Position numbers and translations under genes: made by a program
Origin: Blastochloris viridis
GTDB taxonomy: Bacteria; Pseudomonadota; Alphaproteobacteria; Rhizobiales; Xanthobacteraceae
Assembly (NCBI RefSeq): GCF_001402875.1
Contig: NZ_CP012946.1
Coordinates: 1,528,001-1,592,000 of the forward strand
Reading direction: 5' to 3'
DNA length: 64,000 nt
Notes under the pieces: generated by a model
The model's input: the letters and a program-made list of their open reading frames with translations, nothing else
What the model was told of the DNA's origin: nothing
Database searches by the model: none
Shown: positions 1-7,887 of the stretch, in pieces
Layout: each line of letters begins with the position of its first letter
Numbering within the stretch: position 1 is the first letter of the stretch

Positions 1-1
1 C

Positions 2-541
2 GGATTATCGCTGCCGCAGGCGTTTGCCGTTCTGTCCGGCGCGGACCCGGAATTTCCGGCGACGAGCTTCGCCGATGCCTATAAGCAAGCGTTCTTTCAG
101 CTCAATTCCGACCCAGGGCAGGGGGCACCGCTGTTTCCCGGAGCGCGGGAGGTGATCGAGGCGCTGTCACAGCGGAGCGACGTCGTGCTCGGGCTTGCCA
201 CCGGCAAGTCGCGGCGCGGCGTCGACCGCATGTTGGACCTGCATCGCCTCGAAGGCGTTTTCGCAACCGTGCAGACCGCCGACGATCATCCCTCCAAGCC
301 GGCGCCGGACATGGTGTTCGCCGCCATGGCGGAGACTGGTGCGAGCGCAGCGGCCACGGTGCTGCTGGGCGACACCACCTTCGATATGGAAATGACACGG
401 GCGGCCGGCGCGGTGCCGATCGGGGCAGGGTGGGGCTACCATCCGGCTGACGAGTTGAGCGCTGCCGGCGCTCATATCGTGCTCGACGAGTTCGCCGGCT
501 TCCTTCCGGCGATCGAGCGACTGGGCGAGGCCACGACATGA
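2..541 (+). CDS. HAD-superfamily hydrolase, phosphoglycolate-phosphatase-like (5' truncated by window)
   Basis: The reading frame is already open at the window edge, so the N-terminus carrying the nucleophile DxD motif is missing. What remains shows the later HAD motifs: LATGKSRRG (motif II), a lysine in KPAPDM (motif III) and LLGDTTFDMEMTRAAG (the acidic motif IV that binds Mg2+). The helical cap part is seen at the start (LPQAFAVLSG...). The family hydrolyses small phosphorylated metabolites in the cytosol; the exact substrate cannot be told from the sequence. The stop codon overlaps the ATG of the ATP12 gene (ATGA), so the two are translationally coupled. Sure of the family, unsure of the substrate. 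Confidence 0.88.
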   Translation, partial: GLSLPQAFAVLSGADPEFPATSFADAYKQAFFQLNSDPGQGAPLFPGAREVIEALSQRSDVVLGLATGKSRRGVDRMLDLHRLEGVFATVQTADDHPSKPAPDMVFAAMAETGASAAATVLLGDTTFDMEMTRAAGAVPIGAGWGYHPADELSAAGAHIVLDEFAGFLPAIERLGEATT

Positions 542-1329
542 GCATTCGCGATCTTCTTGCCGATCTGGAGACGCCGGGGCCGGAGCATGACCCGATGCGC
601 GCCGCCCAGCGCGCGATGCGGCCGCAGTTGCCCAAACGCTTCTACGCCGATGTCGCGGTGGCCGAAGACGAGGGCGGCTGGACCGTCACGCTCGATGGCC
701 GCCGGCCCAAGACGCCGCGTGGCCGCGCCCTGACGGTGCCGACTCGGACGTTGGCGGAGGCGCTGGCGGCGGAGTGGGTGGCGCAGGCGGAGGTGATCGA
801 CCCCGCCACCATGCCGTTGACCCGGCTCATCAACGTCACCATCGACGAGGTTACGGGTAATGGCAGGGTGCAGGCGACGATCGACGAGATCGTCAAATAC
901 GCCGGCTCCGACCTTGTCTGTTACCGGGCGGGCGAGCCTGCCGGGCTGGTGACGCGGCAGGCCGAGGCGTGGGATCCGGTGCTCGCGTTCGCCCGCGAGC
1001 GACTCGGCGCACGCTTCATGCTGGCCGAGGGCGTGACCTTCGTCGACCAGACCGCGGCGGCAATCGACGCGGTGCGGCGGGCGGTCGAGGCAACCCCGCC
1101 ATTCGCGCTCGGCGGGCTCTACACCCTGACCGCGCTGGCCGGATCCGTCCTGATCCCGCTCGCAGTCGCCGGGGAGGGGCTGACGTCCGAGGCCGGCTGG
1201 GACGCCGCGCACGTCGACGAAGACTGGCAGATGGCATTCTGGGGTGGGGACGATGAGGCCGCCGCCCGCCGTGCCTTCCGCAAGGCCGAATGGGACGCCG
1301 CGGTTCGGGTGATCCGCGACGTTTGTTGA
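538..1329 (+). CDS. ATP12 family F1-ATPase assembly chaperone
   Basis: This 263-residue protein belongs to the ATP12 family, which in mitochondria binds the F1 alpha subunit and helps assemble the F1 sector of ATP synthase; the bacterial homologues are largely confined to alphaproteobacteria. The typical N-terminal block is present (FYADVAVAEDEGGWTVTLDG, then PKTPRGRAL), followed by the conserved helical part (EWVAQAEVIDPATMPLTRL). The length matches the family. It starts at the ATG that overlaps the stop of the upstream HAD gene, indicating one transcript. No ATP synthase genes are in the window. Function is from family membership. Confidence 0.93.
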   Translation: MSIRDLLADLETPGPEHDPMRAAQRAMRPQLPKRFYADVAVAEDEGGWTVTLDGRRPKTPRGRALTVPTRTLAEALAAEWVAQAEVIDPATMPLTRLINVTIDEVTGNGRVQATIDEIVKYAGSDLVCYRAGEPAGLVTRQAEAWDPVLAFARERLGARFMLAEGVTFVDQTAAAIDAVRRAVEATPPFALGGLYTLTALAGSVLIPLAVAGEGLTSEAGWDAAHVDEDWQMAFWGGDDEAAARRAFRKAEWDAAVRVIRDVC

Positions 1330-1384
1330 GGTCAGGCCGGCTCGATATTCACCCGCAAACCGGGTCGCGCCGGTCACTGCGAGG

Positions 1385-2107
1385 TCAAGCTGCGATCTCG
1401 GTGGTCGAGGTCTCGGTGCTTGAGCGCGCAACGTTCTCGAACGACTGCAGCAGGGCCTGGATCCGCTGGGTCAGTTCAGCAGTGCTGACGGTGCCGCTGT
1501 CGTCGGTATCGAGCGCTTCGAGAATGGACTCAGCCTCCTCCGAGCTTCCGCCGACGCTGGTGGCGAATGCCTCCAGTTCGCTCTTGGACAACGCGCCGTC
1601 GCCATCGCTATCGAGAGCCGAGACGATGCTGCCGGCGGCATCCTCCGCAAGCGGCGGCGGGGGCGGCGGCAGGGCGCTGGCCAGTTCCTCTTCGCTCACC
1701 GCGCCGTCGCCGTCGCTGTCGATCGATGAATAGAGCTCGCTGGCATCCTCGGCCGACCCGCCCAGCGACTGGACGAAGGTGGAGAACTCGTCGGCAGACA
1801 GGCTGCCGTCGCCGTCGGAATCAATCGAGCTGAACAGCTTCGAGATCGGCGTGTCTTCCTCGTTCGAGGCGGCGTCGGGTTGACCGATCTGCTGAAGGCT
1901 GAGCAGGAATGCCAGCACCTCGGCGCCGAACTGCGTCGTCGAGGTCGATGACGAGTCATCGGTTGAAGCCGACGTCGTCGAGGTGGTGGTGGTCGCGCTG
2001 GTTGCCGTGGTCGAACTCGACGTCGACTCGGTCGAGGATGACGATAGCGTCTTGAGCAGTTGCCAAAGGCCTGATGCCCCCGACGAGCCGATGCTAGAGA
2101 CGGACAT
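1385..2107 (-). CDS. EF-hand calcium-binding protein with four canonical loops
   Basis: The 240-residue protein starts at an ATG preceded by a strong AGGAGG; an in-frame start ten codons upstream has no such site. The first ~90 residues are Ser/Thr-rich low complexity. The rest holds four EF-hand loops: DSDGDGSLSADE, DSDGDGAVSEEE, DSDGDGALSKSE and DTDDSGTVSTAE. All have acidic or polar ligands at positions 1, 3, 5 and Glu at 12, so calcium binding is likely. A PPPPPP stretch separates loops two and three. There is no clear signal peptide, so location is unknown. It converges with the atp12 gene. Function beyond calcium binding (buffer, sensor or surface protein) cannot be told. Confidence 0.85.
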   Translation of the reverse strand: MSVSSIGSSGASGLWQLLKTLSSSSTESTSSSTTATSATTTTSTTSASTDDSSSTSTTQFGAEVLAFLLSLQQIGQPDAASNEEDTPISKLFSSIDSDGDGSLSADEFSTFVQSLGGSAEDASELYSSIDSDGDGAVSEEELASALPPPPPPLAEDAAGSIVSALDSDGDGALSKSELEAFATSVGGSSEEAESILEALDTDDSGTVSTAELTQRIQALLQSFENVARSSTETSTTEIAA

Positions 2108-2941
2108 GAAAATCCTCCTAGTATGAAGTGCGACCACCGGAGACGGCGCCGCACGGACTGACCGCCGCAGCCCGAAGGTTTCTCAGAGCCCCTGTGACGA
2201 TGTTATCATTGTGAAAGGCTGAGATAGATGACCTATGTTGGAAGCTGCGGCTGTTCGATGGAGATCATGTCTCCGTGTCATTGAACGCGTGAATCTCTAT
2301 TTGCGGTCTGTTATTTTTGCGGTAATGCCATGCAAATTAATATGATTAACAATATTATATATGAGTTTTGTATTGTGGTATGTTCCAGATTGAGCCGTTA
2401 TTTGTGGTGATGTATCGTATTTATGACAGGCGACAGAGTCTAAAATCCAGTTAGACATCGTCGGCGTAACACCCAAGACCCTGAAAGATGACCTTTCTCG
2501 GTCTCAATTTACTTGCGGCCTGACGCTGTGTCGGAACGCCGGCGTGCGCGCGAGCCGGCGGTAAACGGCGCGCGGCAGGTGCGCGTGCGTCCCGGCCGGT
2601 GTGTCCTGCCTTTAACGCCGCGAATTGTCTCGGCTGGCGCGAAACCCGCGTGCGGCCTCGCGAATGCGCGGGTATGGTTACCAGAACATTGCAGCCGCCT
2701 CGATTGGCGCGTTTGCTGCTGCGGTTTCGCACGAGACATCGTCTCGATAGCAAAGATGACTTTGGCACCTCGGCTTCGCTGCGCGCGTTGCCGTTCGGTC
2801 GCGCTCGGCCGTTGCCAGACCGTCTTTGCCGTTTGGCATCGCAAGGTGCACACAGAACGGCGCCATGGTCCCAAGGTGGGATTTGCCTCGGCGCAGGTTG
2901 GTGTTAAGCACCTCGCGACATCACGGGGGCAGGAGCTGGTG
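2108..2941. other. 834-bp intergenic region with an AT-rich core
   Basis: This lies between the divergent EF-hand gene and pccB. About 2200-2430 is strikingly AT-rich (runs such as AATTAATATGATTAACAATA around 2336) in an otherwise very GC-rich window. The part from about 2510 to 2941 is open in the pccB frame but does not look like protein: it is basic and of no recognisable family, and the pccB family begins at the downstream GTG. Promoters for both flanking genes must lie here. I see no tRNA, terminator or riboswitch in it. Confidence 0.6.
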
Positions 2942-4474
2942 GTGAAGAACATTCTGGAAAAACTTGAAGAACGACGCGCGCATGCCCGTCTCGGCGGCGG
3001 CACCCGACGCATCGAAGCACAGCATGCCCGCGGCAAGCTGACCGCGCGGGAGCGTATCGAGCTGTTGCTCGATACCGGCTCGTTTGAAGAGTTCGACATG
3101 TTCGTCCAGCATCGCTGCGACGACTTCGGCATGGAGAAGAGCAAGGTTCCCGGCGACGGTGTGATCACCGGGTGGGGCACCGTAAATGGCCGCACCGTCT
3201 GCGTTTTCGCCAAGGACTTCACCGTGTTCGGCGGCTCGCTGTCGGAAGCGCACGCCCAGAAGATGGTGAAGATCCAGGAGCTGGCGCTGCGCGTGCGCGC
3301 TCCGATCGTCGGCCTGTTCGATGCCGGCGGCGCCCGCATCCAGGAAGGCGTCGCGGCGCTCGGCGGCTATGGCGAGGTGTTCAAGCGCAACGTCATCGCC
3401 TCGGGGGTGGTGCCGCAGATTTCCGTCATCATGGGGCCGTGCGCCGGCGGCGACGTCTACTCGCCGGCGATGACCGACTTCATCTTCATGGTGCGCGGCT
3501 CGTCCTACATGTTCGTCACCGGTCCGGAGGTGGTGAAGACGGTGACGAATGAGACCGTCACCTCCGAGGAACTGGGTGGCGCGCAGGTTCACATCACCAA
3601 GTCTTCGGTGGCGGACGGTGCGTTCGAGAACGACGTCGAGTGCCTCCTGCAGATCCGGCGGCTGCTCGACTTCCTGCCGTCCAACAATCGCGACGGCGTG
3701 CCGATGTGGCCCTCGTTCGACGATCCGGCCCGCATCGACTATTCGCTCGACACCATCGTTCCGGATAACCCGAACAAGCCCTACGACATGAAGGAGCTGA
3801 TCCTGAAGGTCGTGGACGAGAGCGATTTCTTCGAGATCCAGGCCAATTTCGCCCGCAACATCGTCACCGGTTTCGGTCGCATCGAAGGCCGCACCGTTGG
3901 CATCGTCGCCAACCAGCCGATGGTGCTGGCCGGTGTTCTCGACGCCGACGCTTCGCGCAAGGCGGCGCGCTTTGTGCGGTTCTGCGACGCCTTCGAGATT
4001 CCGATCGTCACGTTCGTTGACGTGCCGGGCTTCCTGCCGGGCACCGCCCAGGAATATGGCGGTCTGATCAAGCACGGCGCGAAGCTTTTGTTCGCGTTCA
4101 CCCAGGCCACCGTGCCGCTGGTGACGGTGATCACCCGCAAGGCGTTCGGCGGCGCCTACGACGTGATGTCGTCCAAGCACATCGGCACCGACGTCAACTA
4201 CGCCTGGCCGTCGGCGCAGATCGCGGTGATGGGCGCCAAAGGCGCGGTCGAGATCATCTTCCGGCAGGACATGGACGATCCCGAGAAGATCGCCAAGCGC
4301 ACCGAGGAGTACGAGCAGCGCTTCCTGTCGCCGTTCGTGGCGGCCGAGCGCGGCTACATCGACGAGGTGATCATGCCGCACGCCACCCGCCATCGCGTGG
4401 CGCGCGCGCTGGCCATGCTGCGCACCAAGAAGCTCGAACAGCCGCCGAAGAAGCACGATAACCTGCCGCTGTGA
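2942..4474 (+). CDS. pccB: Propionyl-CoA carboxylase beta subunit (carboxyltransferase)
   Basis: The 510-residue protein is a typical acyl-CoA carboxyltransferase beta subunit. It moves CO2 from carboxybiotin on PccA to propionyl-CoA, giving methylmalonyl-CoA. Seen are the N-terminal [14 protein letters not shown] and [16 protein letters not shown] blocks, the oxyanion-hole glycines around [15 protein letters not shown] and the second crotonase-fold half with [14 protein letters not shown]. The start is the second of two adjacent GTG codons, six bases behind AGGAG, which gives the usual family length; reading further upstream adds ~140 residues of non-family sequence. pccA lies 3.4 kb downstream on the same strand, separated by unrelated genes. 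Confidence 0.95.
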   Translation: MKNILEKLEERRAHARLGGGTRRIEAQHARGKLTARERIELLLDTGSFEEFDMFVQHRCDDFGMEKSKVPGDGVITGWGTVNGRTVCVFAKDFTVFGGSLSEAHAQKMVKIQELALRVRAPIVGLFDAGGARIQEGVAALGGYGEVFKRNVIASGVVPQISVIMGPCAGGDVYSPAMTDFIFMVRGSSYMFVTGPEVVKTVTNETVTSEELGGAQVHITKSSVADGAFENDVECLLQIRRLLDFLPSNNRDGVPMWPSFDDPARIDYSLDTIVPDNPNKPYDMKELILKVVDESDFFEIQANFARNIVTGFGRIEGRTVGIVANQPMVLAGVLDADASRKAARFVRFCDAFEIPIVTFVDVPGFLPGTAQEYGGLIKHGAKLLFAFTQATVPLVTVITRKAFGGAYDVMSSKHIGTDVNYAWPSAQIAVMGAKGAVEIIFRQDMDDPEKIAKRTEEYEQRFLSPFVAAERGYIDEVIMPHATRHRVARALAMLRTKKLEQPPKKHDNLPL

Positions 4475-4484
4475 GCTGTGGTTT

Positions 4485-4506
4485 GTTCAGGCGTCGTTCA
4501 TGAACG
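4485..4506 (+). promoter_or_regulatory. GTTCA direct repeat, 11-bp spacing, ahead of a small secreted protein gene
   Basis: GTTCA occurs at 4485-4489 and again at 4496-4500, exactly 11 bp apart, so both face the same side of the helix. The second copy is part of the perfect palindrome CGTTCATGAACG (4495-4506). The same GTTCA-N6-GTTCA layout occurs ahead of two other small secreted proline-rich protein genes (near 46243 and 54888). It looks like a response-regulator-type site; the regulator is unknown. Confidence 0.5.
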
Positions 4507-4593
4507 GTGCCCGAAATTTCGGCAGCCGCGCCGGCATCGGCGCGGACTCGCCAATCGACCGCCCGAGCTCCGGGCAGAAACGGACGACCTGAC

Positions 4594-4869
4594 ATGCTAT
4601 CGCGACTTGTGATCGCAGGTGTTGCAGCGGCTCTCGCGCTCGGCATCACCGCCGGGCCGTCGTCGGCATCGGCCGAGGACAGCGAATTCCAGCTGGCGCA
4701 GTATTGGGGCGATCCGCCGCCGCGCCGGTGGGGACCGCCTCCGCCGCGCCGGTGGGGACGGGCCTGCTACACCACCCGCGGCACCTGCGGCCTGGAGGAA
4801 CGGGTGCCGCGTGGCGCGCCGTGTCGGTGCTTCTTCCCCGGCGGACCCAAGCGCGGCAACGTGATCTGA
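4594..4869 (+). CDS. Small secreted proline/arginine/tryptophan-rich protein (QYWGD family, copy 1)
   Basis: This 91-residue protein has a clear signal peptide (LVIAGVAAALALGITAG, cleavage after SASA). The mature part begins with QYWGDPPPRRWG and has a second PPPRRWG unit, then a cysteine-rich end (CYTTRGTCG, APCRCFF) with four cysteines that could form disulphides. I do not recognise a named family. It is related to the protein at 46336: both share M-SR, GVAAA, ASA and QYWGD-PPRR, and even the CCTGACATG context at the start codon. A strong terminator follows at 4943, so it is probably a single-gene unit. Likely periplasmic or envelope-associated; role unknown. Confidence 0.7.
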   Translation: MLSRLVIAGVAAALALGITAGPSSASAEDSEFQLAQYWGDPPPRRWGPPPPRRWGRACYTTRGTCGLEERVPRGAPCRCFFPGGPKRGNVI

Positions 4870-4942
4870 TCGCGCCGGTCCTCCGCGGCAATCGTGTCCG
4901 TCGCCCGGCAGGTGAGCAGAGCGGGCACGGCTGAACGGTTCA

Positions 4943-4978
4943 GCGGACCTCCGGCGCACCGGAGGTCCGCTTTTGCTT
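4943..4978 (+). terminator. Rho-independent terminator
   Basis: A perfect 12-bp stem GCGGACCTCCGG / CCGGAGGTCCGC (4943-4954 and 4959-4970) with a CGCA loop is followed by TTTTGCTT. It ends the transcript of the small secreted protein gene at 4594. Confidence 0.88.
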
Positions 4979-5147
4979 GTGCGGCCGTGGTTCTGACGCG
5001 TTGACGGCGAACCGCCGCGGCCTCGTTCCTTGGACGTTGGCAATGCTGCAATTATCCGCTCAGCACGCTCCCGGACCCGCTGCCGGAAAACACAAGCGCG
5101 TGCTATGCGTTAACGGCCCACCGCAACCATGTGCCGGAGGAAACGCC

Positions 5148-5423
5148 ATGCGCAGCGCAGTCGCTATCGTGATGGGATGCCTGATCCTCGTCGCCGTCTC
5201 TGCCCCGGTTCGGGCGCAGGCTGGGATCTGCGGAGACCTGTGGGTTGAGCGGAACTCGATCTACAAAGCCAACGGCTTTTGCTTCAAGACCGCCCGGGCG
5301 ATCTCCTATTTCGGCAACCAGGGCTGCATGTACAGCTACGAATCGCAGGTGCCGTTGTCGCGGGGCGAGCGCATTCGGATTGAGCAGATTCGCTCGCTCG
5401 AGCGCCAATACGGTTGCCGCTGA
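5148..5423 (+). CDS. Small exported YARHG-like domain protein
   Basis: The 91-residue protein starts at an ATG behind GGAGG. Residues 1-24 are a signal peptide (IVMGCLILVAVSAPVRAQA). The mature part, with LWVERNSIYKANGFCFKTAR and ISYFGNQGCMY, follows the YARHG pattern (aromatic, Arg-Asn, Ile-Tyr, Gly-aromatic-x-Phe) found in short extracytoplasmic domains of many bacteria. There are four cysteines in the mature part, which suggests disulphides in the periplasm. YARHG has no established biochemical role. It converges with the dioxygenase gene downstream. Confidence 0.72.
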   Translation: MRSAVAIVMGCLILVAVSAPVRAQAGICGDLWVERNSIYKANGFCFKTARAISYFGNQGCMYSYESQVPLSRGERIRIEQIRSLERQYGCR

Positions 5424-5488
5424 CGGAGCCGTCGCGGCCGATTCCCGGCCGCATAGAATCGGTTGCGGCGGTTATCTGTGATGCCGAA

Positions 5489-6391
5489 TCAACGCAGCCG
5501 CGCTTCGATCTCGGCGCGGTGCGCCTCGAGTTTCGGCGGCAGCTTCAATGCTTCTCCCAGGTGTTCGGCGGGCTCGTCGACGGTGAAGCCGGGTGCGTCC
5601 GTGGCAATCTCGAACAGCACGCCGCCGGGTTCGCGGACATAGACCGAGCGAAAATAGAGCCGGTCGATTGGGTCGGTGACGGTGAGACCGCGGGCGCGCA
5701 GGCATGCCGAAAGGTCAGCCTGGGCGTTGGTGTCGGCCACCCGGAACGCGACGTGGTGGACGCCGCCGCGGCCCAGCCGTCCCAGTGGCGCGGTGCCGGC
5801 AGCCTTCAGGTCGACGACGTTGCCGATGCCGCTGCCGGTCTCGAAGCGCACGACGTCGCCCTCGCGGGCGATCTCGCGATAGCCCAGCACCTCGCCGAGC
5901 AGCGCGGCGGTGGGCTCGATGTCGCGCAGCCATAGCGTCACGCCGTCGAGGCCGAGGATGGCGGTGGCGTCGTCGCGGGGAGCTGGCGGCGGGTCGGGCG
6001 AGGCCACCAGCGCCAGCTCCAACCCGTCGGGATCGCGCAGCGTGATCGCGGTGCGGCCGAACCGCCGCGTCATCTCGTGCGGCACCGACCGCTCGACCAG
6101 TCGCGGCAGCCAGGCCGCGACCGACGTCTCGGGAATGCGGAATGCGACCTCGCTGGCCTGCCCGGAGCCGATGCGGTGTGCGGCGGCGGATGGCCAGGTG
6201 AAGAAGGTCAGGATGGTTCCGGGGTGACCGCCGGCGTCGCCATAATAGAGGTGGGAGGTGGCGGGATCGTCGAAATTGACCGTCCGCTTGACCAGCCTCA
6301 GCATCAGCACGTCGCGGTAGAACGCGAGGCTTCGGGGCGTGTCGGCGGCGATGGCGGTGATGTGATGAAGGCCGGCGCTGGTGGTATGCAT
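5489..6391 (-). CDS. Ring-cleaving dioxygenase of the vicinal-oxygen-chelate (glyoxalase) fold, MhqO-like
   Basis: The 300-residue protein has two glyoxalase-fold modules, roughly residues 5-125 and 145-270. The first opens with GLHHITAIA and the second with GGVHHVAFRV, and LFEIATDAPGF supplies the usual Glu ligand, so one Fe/Mn site with two His and one Glu is expected. This matches the MhqO / PcpA-like group of hydroquinone-type extradiol dioxygenases in the cytosol, used in aromatic catabolism or quinone resistance. Start chosen at MHTTSAGLHH because the longer reading adds non-family sequence. It is divergent from the MgtC-type gene. The aromatic substrate is unknown. Confidence 0.85.
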   Translation of the reverse strand: MHTTSAGLHHITAIAADTPRSLAFYRDVLMLRLVKRTVNFDDPATSHLYYGDAGGHPGTILTFFTWPSAAAHRIGSGQASEVAFRIPETSVAAWLPRLVERSVPHEMTRRFGRTAITLRDPDGLELALVASPDPPPAPRDDATAILGLDGVTLWLRDIEPTAALLGEVLGYREIAREGDVVRFETGSGIGNVVDLKAAGTAPLGRLGRGGVHHVAFRVADTNAQADLSACLRARGLTVTDPIDRLYFRSVYVREPGGVLFEIATDAPGFTVDEPAEHLGEALKLPPKLEAHRAEIEARLR

Positions 6392-6539
6392 ATCGGGCTC
6401 CGGGCGATTGACGAACTGGTGCGACGGCAACGTCTGCGACCGACCCAACGCTCGCTGCCGAGGGTCACGGTCCGGTGATCTCGCGCCGGGAGCACAATCG
6501 CCGGCAACGTGGTCGGAAATTGCGGGAGGCACGGCCGGG

Positions 6540-7808
6540 ATGGAGCCCACGGAACTGTTCCAGCGGCTGGCATTGGCGCTTGGCATCGGCCTTCTGGTCG
6601 GGGTGGAGCGCGGCTGGCGCCAGCGCGAGGATGCGCCGGGGCAGCGCACTGCCGGTCTGCGCACGTTTACGCTGATCGGCCTGCTCGGCGGCATCGAGGG
6701 CGCCATCGCCGCGACGCTGCCGGCCGGAGGCGGCGGCCTATTGCTCGGCTTGTCGTTCCTCACCCTCGGCGCGGTGCTCGGGGTGTTCCAGTTTCGCGAG
6801 AGCGTGCACGAGGGCAGCTTCAGCGTTACCAGCGTGATCTCCGGCCTCGTCACCTTCGCGCTCGGCAGCTATGCCCTGCTCGGCGATCGCCACCTTGCCG
6901 CGGCCGGCGGCGTTGCCACCGCCGCGATCCTGGCGGCGCGCGAGCCGCTTCACGCCTTCATCGCGCGCGTCACCTGGCCCGAGTTGCGCTCGGCGATCCT
7001 GCTGCTCGGCATGAGCTTCATCGCGCTGCCCTTGGTTCCGGATCGGACCATTGGAATCGGCGGGTTCGAGGGCCTCAACCTGCGCGAACTCTGGCTGGTG
7101 GTGATCGTGCTCGCCGCTGTCGCGTTCGGCGGCTATGTCGCGGTCAAGGTGCTCGGCGCGCGCCGCGGTGTCCTGGTTGCCGCGGCAGCCGGCGGCTTGG
7201 TGTCGTCGACCGCAGTCACGTTGACCAATGCCCGCCGCGCCGCCAGCGGGGAGGGCGAGCCGTGGCTGCTCGCCGGCGCGACCTTGATCGCCGGAACGGT
7301 GTCGCTGCTGCGGACCTTGGTTCTGCTCGCAGTCTTGAGCGGCGCGGCGATGAAGGCGGCGCCGCCGTTGCTGGCAGCGGCCGGTGCTGCGCTTGTGTGC
7401 GGGCTGGTATTCGCCCGGCGCAGTGCCGGCTCGGGCGATGGCGCGCCTGCGTTGTCGAATCCATTCGCGCTGGGGCCGGTGCTGAGCTATGCGGCGGCGC
7501 TGGCGGTTGTCGTCGTGATCAGCCGGGCGGCATCGTCCTGGTTGGGGCCGGGGGCGACGCTGGCGGTGGCTGGCATCGCGGGCTTGGCCGACCTCGACGC
7601 TGCGACGTTCGCGATGGCGAAACTCGCCCAGGACGACGGCACGGCGGCACTGGCGGCGCTTGGCGTCGTGGTCGCGGCCGGCTCCAACACCTTGGCCAAG
7701 GCGGTGATGGGCTCAGTCCTGGGCGGCCGGCGGTTCGCCGGTCCGCTTCTGGCCGGTTCGGCGGTGATGTTTGCCGCTGGCGGGCTCGCTGCGGTCGTAA
7801 TCCGGTGA
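6540..7808 (+). CDS. MgtC/SapB + DUF4010 multi-spanning membrane protein
   Basis: The 422-residue protein is almost entirely hydrophobic, with about 11-13 likely membrane segments. The N-terminal ~140 residues carry the MgtC/SapB pattern (LALGIGLLVGVERGW, GLRTFTLIGLLGG), and the remainder matches DUF4010, as in COG3174 proteins. MgtC is a Salmonella virulence and Mg2+-stress factor that modulates ATP synthase; the role of the larger DUF4010 proteins is not settled. The ATG at 6540 has GGGAGG about 10 bases upstream and begins the family alignment. It lies 79 bp before pccA on the same strand. Confidence 0.85.
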   Translation: MEPTELFQRLALALGIGLLVGVERGWRQREDAPGQRTAGLRTFTLIGLLGGIEGAIAATLPAGGGGLLLGLSFLTLGAVLGVFQFRESVHEGSFSVTSVISGLVTFALGSYALLGDRHLAAAGGVATAAILAAREPLHAFIARVTWPELRSAILLLGMSFIALPLVPDRTIGIGGFEGLNLRELWLVVIVLAAVAFGGYVAVKVLGARRGVLVAAAAGGLVSSTAVTLTNARRAASGEGEPWLLAGATLIAGTVSLLRTLVLLAVLSGAAMKAAPPLLAAAGAALVCGLVFARRSAGSGDGAPALSNPFALGPVLSYAAALAVVVVISRAASSWLGPGATLAVAGIAGLADLDAATFAMAKLAQDDGTAALAALGVVVAAGSNTLAKAVMGSVLGGRRFAGPLLAGSAVMFAAGGLAAVVIR

Positions 7809-7887
7809 CTGCAACGAAGGCCCACATTGACAAGCTGATGACGAGGTCGCAACACACACCCGCCGAGTACGGGGGAAGGGTTGCAGG

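Noticed and set aside
2513..2941. N-terminal extension of pccB by ~143 residues
   Set aside because: The extension is basic, of no family, and the downstream GTG has AGGAG at good spacing and gives normal length.
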